A DNA stretch of 64,000 bases from the NCBI RefSeq assembly GCF_003265345.1, contig NZ_QFWW01000032.1, forward strand, positions 100,319 through 164,318, written 5' to 3'. The notes below the pieces were generated by a model. The model had not been told where the DNA came from and did no database searches. It saw only the letters and a list, made by a program, of their open reading frames with translations. Position 1 is the stretch's first letter; each line of letters starts with the position of its first letter. This DNA is from Lentzea terrae. Lineage in GTDB: Bacteria > Actinomycetota > Actinomycetes > Mycobacteriales > Pseudonocardiaceae. A program made the position numbers and the translations under genes. This document shows, piece by piece, positions 59,781 to 64,000 of the stretch.

Positions 59781-60666
59781 CGAACGCCTCCAGCTGCCTG
59801 TCGCCGCGCGCGGCGCACTCCAATGCGGCCCGCACCCGGCGGGCGTCGACCGCGAGCAGAGCGGCGCACCCCACCACCGCGTCAGGGCCGAAACCCCGCC
59901 CGCGCAGCAACGTTCGCGCGTCGTTCGCCACGCGCCCCCACCAGTTCTCCTCGGCCTGCCACAGGCCGGCGGGATCCGTGACGTCCGCGAGCGCCCACGC
60001 CGCCTCACCCGGCAGTCGTGCGGCGAAGTCGGTGAACGCGAGCTGGCCGACGTCTCCGAGCAGCGCCGAGCCGGGCACCGGGTGACCGAGCAGGAACCGT
60101 TCGCGCGCGACCAGCAACGCGGCGCCTCCCGCGGCCCACTCCCGCGCCTGCGGCACACCGCCCGCGACCCGCGCCGCCCAGCCGAGCTGCACGGCGGACA
60201 CGATCCGCCGCGGATCGGCGGATCCCGGATCACCCCAGGGAGACGCGGCGAGCGCGAGTTGCAAGTCGGCGAGCGACGACGTGGCGGCGAGCCGCGGCCA
60301 CGCGGTGGCGAGCGTGCCGAGCCGGAACATCTGACCCGCCGCCGCGCCGGACAGCGCGCGCACGTGCTCCACGACGTTCGCCACCTCGAACCACCCGGCG
60401 AGCAGCCGGACGAGCTCGGCGCCCGCACGAGGCTGCCATCCGGCGAGCACCCTCAGGTGCCACAGCAACGTCGCCGCCACACCGTGCTCGGCCTGCGCCA
60501 GCGACTGTTCCGGCCGCACGTCTCGTAGGTAGGGACCGGCGACGAGCAGCGCCACCGCCTCCGCCGCCGACGCACACCCGGCGATCTCACGTGCTCCCAC
60601 CGCGCCGGCCCTGCGCCGCAACAACGCCCGCGCCCGCACCCCACCCGCGATCCACGCCGCGCTCAC
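59767..60666 (-). CDS. V/A-type ATP synthase subunit C-like
   Basis: A 299-residue, mostly helical protein in the position of subunit C/d (the funnel that couples the c-ring to the central stalk). Similarity is weak: arginine- and tryptophan-containing helices such as LLRRRAGAVGAREIAGCASAAEAVALL and AGWFEVANVVEHVRAL fit the V-ATPase C/AC39 family. The start overlaps the preceding coiled-coil gene (GTGA), and the stop lies within the I gene's 5' end. Confidence 0.68.
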   Translation of the reverse strand: MSAAWIAGGVRARALLRRRAGAVGAREIAGCASAAEAVALLVAGPYLRDVRPEQSLAQAEHGVAATLLWHLRVLAGWQPRAGAELVRLLAGWFEVANVVEHVRALSGAAAGQMFRLGTLATAWPRLAATSSLADLQLALAASPWGDPGSADPRRIVSAVQLGWAARVAGGVPQAREWAAGGAALLVARERFLLGHPVPGSALLGDVGQLAFTDFAARLPGEAAWALADVTDPAGLWQAEENWWGRVANDARTLLRGRGFGPDAVVGCAALLAVDARRVRAALECAARGDRQLEAFDAIT

Positions 60667-61109
60667 GGCACGACCTCGTCCGTTCGCGCGATGCCGCTCA
60701 ACGCCGTTGCGACAGCACGGTCCACGTACTCGGGCATCAACGCCGCGGCGCGGTCCTTCATCCGGTGCGCCTCGTCCCGCGCGGCCTCGACGAGCAGCTC
60801 ACCGTCGGGAGCAGCCGCCGCCCGCGCGTCCGCAGCCGACCGCGCACGCACCTCAGCGGCTCGTTCGCGAGCCCTGGCGACAAGATCCTCCGCCTCTCGA
60901 GCGGCTTGTTCCCGGATCCGGCGCGCCTCCTCGCGCGCCTCGGCACGCAGGCGCCGTGCCTCGTCCTCGGTAGCCGCGAGCAGGGCGAGCACCGGCTCCA
61001 GCTCCGTCGCCACCTCGGCCGCGCGGTCCGCGGGCACGCCAGGTCGCGCGGCCGCGCCGGGTGTTCCCACCGGGCGGTAGCGCTGCAGGAGGTCGCGGAG
61101 GCTGGCCAC
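60663..61109 (-). CDS. V/A-type ATP synthase peripheral-stalk coiled-coil subunit (G/H-like)
   Basis: A 148-residue, highly charged coiled-coil protein (AATEDEARRLRAEAREEARRIREQAAREAEDLVARARERAAEVRARS), as in the H/G stalk subunits of A/V-type ATPases. It begins the operon. GTG 61109 is 36 nt from a box at 61146, which suggests a leaderless transcript and direct control of the whole ATPase operon by the dormancy regulator. Confidence 0.78.
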   Translation of the reverse strand: MASLRDLLQRYRPVGTPGAAARPGVPADRAAEVATELEPVLALLAATEDEARRLRAEAREEARRIREQAAREAEDLVARARERAAEVRARSAADARAAAAPDGELLVEAARDEAHRMKDRAAALMPEYVDRAVATALSGIARTDEVVP

Positions 61110-61145
61110 CCGTCCATGCTGGCCACGTCGTCCCGCAGCCCAGCA

Positions 61146-61182
61146 GGGTCGTCCAACCCCACCCGGCCGGGACCAAGTCCCT
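61146..61182. promoter_or_regulatory. Paired DosR-type boxes of the V-ATPase operon
   Basis: GGGTCGTCCAACCC (61146-61159) and GGGACCAAGTCCCT (61169-61182) are 23 bp apart, 36 nt upstream of GTG 61109. The distal copy is the stronger one. Confidence 0.66.
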
Positions 61183-61373
61183 GCCCGGTCTTGGTCCACT
61201 GAGGACGGTCGGGTGCGGCCGGTCGGATGAATGCGCACCGTCCGACTGTGCGAGATGTTCGGTGGCGTCAGGAAGATCGGTCCCGAGCGCGCTCTTCCGT
61301 TCCCTCTGGACGCGTAGGACTTGGCAGCGGACGGGGGTGGCTCGACGCACGAACACACCCCCATTCGAATGCG

Positions 61374-61410
61374 CGGCGAAAGGTCCCGGTCTGATCGGGA
61401 CGTACGGTGG
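61374..61410. promoter_or_regulatory. Paired DosR-type boxes upstream of GAF-ANTAR gene
   Basis: CGGCGAAAGGTCCC (61374-61387) and GGGACGTACGGTGG (61397-61410) are 23 bp apart and 155 nt from ATG 61566, farther than elsewhere. Either a longer leader or an unseen small gene lies between. Confidence 0.55.
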
Positions 61411-61565
61411 TTCCTGCTGGTGGGGAAACCGCCCTAGCGTCATTGGTTCTGCGTGGGCGATCTCTCTGATGCCGGCGAGGCGTGTGTGAGTCACGGGTCG
61501 GACAGCCCAGCCGGGATCTGACCGGCTCCCGTGACGGCCCCTCGCCCGGGGATGGAGGACCAGCG

Positions 61566-62315
61566 ATGATGGTGAAGAATCCGAAGGGCAGGAACGCTCT
61601 TGTCGCGGTGGCGGACTTGCTCGTGCACGACTTCGATGTCGTCGACTTCCTGGATCTGTTCGTGAACCGCTGCGTCGAGGTGCTCGACGTGACCGCGGTC
61701 GGTGTGCTGATGGTGGACCACCACCGCGGCTCGCTCGACATCGTGGCTGCCTCTGCCGAGTCGGCACGGACGCTGGAGCTGTCCCAGCTACGGCATCACG
61801 AGGGCCCGTGCTCGGATTGTTCCCGCAGCGGCCGGGCTGTGGAGTGCGCGGACCTCGCTGCCGCAGGCGAGCGTTGGCCGGTGTTCACCCGTGCTGCCGT
61901 CGATGCCGGGTTCGCCGCGGTACAGGCGCTACCGATGCGGGTGCGTGACACCGTGATCGGCGGACTCGACCTGTTCAGCGCCACGCCCCGGCTCTGGGAC
62001 GCGGACACCGCGGCGCTCGGCCAGGCGCTGGCCGACATCGCCACCATCAGCATCCTGCGTCAGCGCACCTTGCGACACCACGAGGTGGTCATCGAGCAGC
62101 TGGAGACCGCGCTCGCCACCCGCGTCCTCATCGAGCAGGCCAAGGGCGTGCTGGCCGAACGGATGAACACCACCGTGGACAGCGCCTTCGCCCTGCTGCG
62201 CGGCTACGCCCGCCATCACCGTTTGCGGCTGGCCGGCCTCGCAGCCGCGGTGGTCCAAGGCACGGCCGACATCCCCGCCCTTGCGGCTGACACGGCCGGT
62301 GTGTCGGGGCGGTGA
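61566..62315 (+). CDS. GAF-ANTAR RNA-binding transcription antiterminator
   Basis: A 249-residue regulator: a GAF domain (about 15-165, VGVLMVDHHRGSLDIVAASAE, HHEGPCSDCSRSGRAVE) and a C-terminal ANTAR domain (about 175-235, QLETALATRVLIEQAKGVLAERMNTTVDSAFALLRGYARHHRLRL). ANTAR proteins bind two-hexaloop RNA hairpins and prevent termination. The ligand of the GAF domain is unknown; its CSDC pair could bind metal or react with thiols. ATG 61566 (or 61569) follows GGAGG. Confidence 0.93.
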   Translation: MMVKNPKGRNALVAVADLLVHDFDVVDFLDLFVNRCVEVLDVTAVGVLMVDHHRGSLDIVAASAESARTLELSQLRHHEGPCSDCSRSGRAVECADLAAAGERWPVFTRAAVDAGFAAVQALPMRVRDTVIGGLDLFSATPRLWDADTAALGQALADIATISILRQRTLRHHEVVIEQLETALATRVLIEQAKGVLAERMNTTVDSAFALLRGYARHHRLRLAGLAAAVVQGTADIPALAADTAGVSGR

Positions 62316-62412
62316 CCGGACCTCGATGCTCGGGATGGTCGGTTCATCGCGCACGTGCATGATCGTGATGGGCGGCGGGGCGAGCGTCGAGGTCCGGTAA
62401 CCGTGACGTGCC

Positions 62413-62449
62413 GGGCAGATCGGCGCTGGGGAGCGAGGACCTTCGGCTG
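62413..62449. promoter_or_regulatory. Paired DosR-type boxes upstream of SPFH gene
   Basis: GGGCAGATCGGCGC (62413-62426) and AGGACCTTCGGCTG (62436-62449) are 23 bp apart, 65 nt from ATG 62515. Weak individually, but spacing and distance both match the other pairs. Confidence 0.55.
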
Positions 62450-62514
62450 CGGTGTCGGCACCGCGGTGCGCGCATCGTGGAACGGTCTCATCCGAACTCG
62501 GACGGAGCGTCATC

Positions 62515-63390
62515 ATGAGCGGGTTGGTCTTCGCAGGCATCGCGGTAGTGGTCCTGCTGTTGCTGGGCATGTCGGTGAAGGTGGTCAAGCAGTACGAGCA
62601 GGGTGTGTTGTTCCGCCTGGGCAAGGTGCGTGGCGTGCTGATGCCGGGCTTGCGGCTGATCATTCCGGTGGTGGATGTCATGCGCAGGGTGTCGTTGCGG
62701 ATCATCACCCTGCCGATCCAGTCTCAGGGGATCATCACCAGGGACAACGTGAGCGTCGACGTCTCGGCGGTGGCGTACTTCAAGGTCGTCGACGCGGTGA
62801 AGTCGGTGGTGGCGATCGAGAACGTCTACGCCGCGATCGACCAGATCGCCCAGACCACCTTGCGGAAGGTGGTCGGGCAGCACACCCTCGACCAGACGTT
62901 GTCGGAAACCGACCAGATCAACATCGACATCCGCAAGATCCTCGACATCACGACGGTCGAGTGGGGCGTGGAGGTCACTTTGGTGGAGCTGAAGGACATC
63001 CAGCTGCCCGACAGCATGAAGCGCGCGATGGCCAGGCAGGCGGAGGCCGAGCGGGAGAAGCGCGCGAAGATCATCAACGCGGAGGGCGAGTCGCTGGCCG
63101 CGGCGGCGCTGGGCGACGCGTCGGACACGATGATGGCCCACCCGCTGGCGTTGCAGCTGCGCAATCTGCAGACTCTGGTCGAGCTCGGAGTGGACAAGAA
63201 CACGACGGTCGTGTTCCCGGCACCGTTGATGAGCACCATCGGCGAGCTCGGTTCGTTCCTGGCGCGTGAGGCGGTCGCGGCCGGGCCGCAGGCCGATGGC
63301 CTGCCTGCCGCTGTCCCGATGCAGTCGCTCGGCACGCCGCAGGCACAGGAAGCTCAGGCGAACGGCGAACCTCTTTCTTCCTCGCGGTAG
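62515..63390 (+). CDS. SPFH/stomatin-like membrane protein
   Basis: A 291-residue slipin/stomatin-type protein: N-terminal membrane helix (LVFAGIAVVVLLLLGMSV), the SPFH domain (VVKQYEQGVLFRLGKVRGVLMPGLRLIIPVVD; TLPIQSQGIITRDNVSVDVSAVAYFKVVDA), and a coiled-coil with AMARQAEAEREKRAKIINAEGE, typical of this family. It forms membrane scaffolds or microdomains. It is usually paired with an NfeD protease gene, which is not seen here. ATG 62515 follows GGAG. Confidence 0.95.
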   Translation: MSGLVFAGIAVVVLLLLGMSVKVVKQYEQGVLFRLGKVRGVLMPGLRLIIPVVDVMRRVSLRIITLPIQSQGIITRDNVSVDVSAVAYFKVVDAVKSVVAIENVYAAIDQIAQTTLRKVVGQHTLDQTLSETDQINIDIRKILDITTVEWGVEVTLVELKDIQLPDSMKRAMARQAEAEREKRAKIINAEGESLAAAALGDASDTMMAHPLALQLRNLQTLVELGVDKNTTVVFPAPLMSTIGELGSFLAREAVAAGPQADGLPAAVPMQSLGTPQAQEAQANGEPLSSSR

Positions 63391-63789
63391 CCGCTTCAGG
63401 TGGATGTATCCGATGACGGTCTTCGCGCACACACGGCCGACGCGGTGGAGCCGCTGTGCACGCTGCGGTGGGAGAGCGCAAGCGTCCCGTCGATCACTTT
63501 GGAGCCTTGCAGCATCGCGAGGTAGGCAGCACGAGGGCGGAGAGGGTCGTCTCGACGCCGGTGGCGAACTGCCGGATGCGTTCTTCGTTGTCGCGGGCGA
63601 ACTTCAGCGCGTTGGTGCGCTCCAGCAGAGTCCCGACGGGGCCTTTGTCGGAGCGTGAGTCCACGACCGTGGCGAGGGTCAACCCGATCGTCGCGAGGAT
63701 GGTCCGCACCGGCACCTCGCAGGTCCGCCGGCTCGACGTTCGGCCTCCGAGAACCTGCGCCGACGGGCTGTGTTGCGCGTCTCCACGGG
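63391..63789. other. About 400 bp without a recognisable gene
   Basis: Several overlapping frames are open but none shows family motifs or a good start. The minus-strand segment VDSRSDKGPVGTLLERTNAL followed by KFARDNEERIRQFATGVETTL (about 63500-63680) has a protein-like composition and could be a fragment of a small gene. I cannot name it. No box or hairpin was recognised. Confidence 0.4.
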
Positions 63790-64000
63790 TCATCCCGTCC
63801 CGCCGGGAAAAGCGAGCCGCAGCACCCGCTTCCACACGCTCGCGGTCTGCCGCAGCAACGGCCCGGTCGTGTAGGGCAGGCCGAAGCGCTCGCACAGTTC
63901 ACGCACCTTCGGGGCGATCTCGGCGTACCGGTTGCTGGGCAGGTCCGGGAACAGGTGGTGCTCGATCTGGTGGCTGAGGTTGCCGGTCATGAGGTGGAAC
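63790..64000 (-). CDS. Fatty acid desaturase, C-terminal part (partial)
   Basis: The last 70 codons of an acyl-lipid/acyl-CoA desaturase; the gene begins beyond the right edge. It carries the third histidine box HQIEHHLFPDLPSNRY (HxxHH) that binds the di-iron centre, followed by the usual tail APKVRELCERFGLPYTTGPLL. Membrane-bound, needing O2. The stop is at 63790. Confidence 0.9.
   Translation of the reverse strand, partial: FHLMTGNLSHQIEHHLFPDLPSNRYAEIAPKVRELCERFGLPYTTGPLLRQTASVWKRVLRLAFPGGTG

Larger units (their letters stand above)
61110..61565. other. Intergenic promoter region between V-ATPase operon and GAF-ANTAR gene
   Basis: 456 bp without a convincing gene. It contains two sets of dormancy-type boxes: one near 61146-61182 for the leftward ATPase operon, and one near 61374-61410 for the rightward regulator gene, 155 nt from its start. 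A further half-site TTGGTCC lies at 61191-61197. Confidence 0.6.

Noticed and set aside
53797..61109. F-type ATP synthase operon
   Set aside because: The A subunit has the long N-terminal insert and GGFGTGKT, and the operon contains I, K and D subunits, which are A/V-type features.
61185..61198. CCGGTCTTGGTCCA as a further box in the V-ATPase promoter
   Set aside because: It has a half-site and a TT centre but lies 16 bp from the stronger copy, off the 22-23 bp phase, so it is left as a half-site only.

Overview
The window is about 64 kb of high-GC (roughly 70%) DNA with frequent GTG starts, 4-nt ATGA/GTGA gene overlaps and almost no spacer. This fits a high-GC Gram-positive actinomycete, probably Pseudonocardiales-like, although the window holds no rRNA or marker gene that fixes the genus. 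The gene content is that of a dormancy (DosR/DevR-type) regulon: five universal stress proteins, an Acg-type nitroreductase, an Rv1733c-like membrane protein, a CtpF-like P-type ATPase, CBS proteins, a ribosome hibernation factor-like protein and two WS/DGAT wax-ester synthases. A degenerate 14-bp palindrome, GGGACC-WW-GGTCCC, lies in front of most transcription units. It usually occurs as a pair with centres 22-23 bp apart. No DosR or DosS gene is in the window, so the regulator must be elsewhere.

Layout. 1-3.5 kb: pyruvate formate-lyase, its activase (cut by the window edge) and an Acg-like nitroreductase. 3.7-9 kb: a USP fused by deletion to a DUF4389 remnant, a GyrI-like protein, a CBS protein, a flavodoxin and a P1B ATPase with a C-terminal hemerythrin domain. 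9-18.8 kb: an archaeal-type fructose-bisphosphate aldolase/phosphatase, a membrane and envelope operon, a GerMN/Gmad2 lipoprotein-like protein, two acyltransferases, a CPBP protease and WS/DGAT 1. 18.7-24.5 kb: an ABC-2 exporter, USPs, a CBS-BON protein and small membrane proteins. 24.6-28.5 kb: acetate kinase and phosphoketolase, divergent from an HPF-like gene. 28.5-32.9 kb: two USPs, a hypF relic and a P2-type ATPase. 33-41.5 kb: a sulfide/persulfide module with four CstR-type operators (metallo-beta-lactamase/rhodanese, rhodanese, TauE, DUF302, thioredoxin, CstR, cysteine desulfurase-like protein, sulfide:quinone reductase, TusE-like and DsrE-like proteins). 41.5-49.5 kb: DUF202 proteins, WS/DGAT 2, a glyoxalase-fold protein and an operon of acyl-CoA synthetase, E1-alpha, E1-beta, E2 and acyl carrier protein. 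49.6-53.8 kb: a ctaD relic, an internally deleted cysteine desulfurase paralogue, a cyclase-like protein, a polysaccharide deacetylase and the Rv1733c-like protein. 53.8-61.1 kb: a nine-gene V/A-type ATPase operon whose B gene is broken. 61.5-64 kb: a GAF-ANTAR regulator, an SPFH protein and the end of a fatty acid desaturase.

How it may work together (inference). The island looks like a low-oxygen survival programme. Pyruvate would be split by PFL or by the dehydrogenase-like complex, phosphoketolase and acetate kinase would make ATP from sugar phosphates, WS/DGATs would store lipid, ion-translocating ATPases would manage gradients, persulfide enzymes would handle sulfide, and USP, CBS and HPF proteins would slow metabolism.

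A second theme is decay. At least six loci carry scars of internal or fusing deletions or frameshifts: USP/DUF4389, hypF, DUF2202 with a histidine kinase tail, ctaD, the cysteine desulfurase/SQR duplicate and V-ATPase subunit B. One of these, in subunit B, has an 8-bp string at its junction that suggests deletion between short direct repeats.
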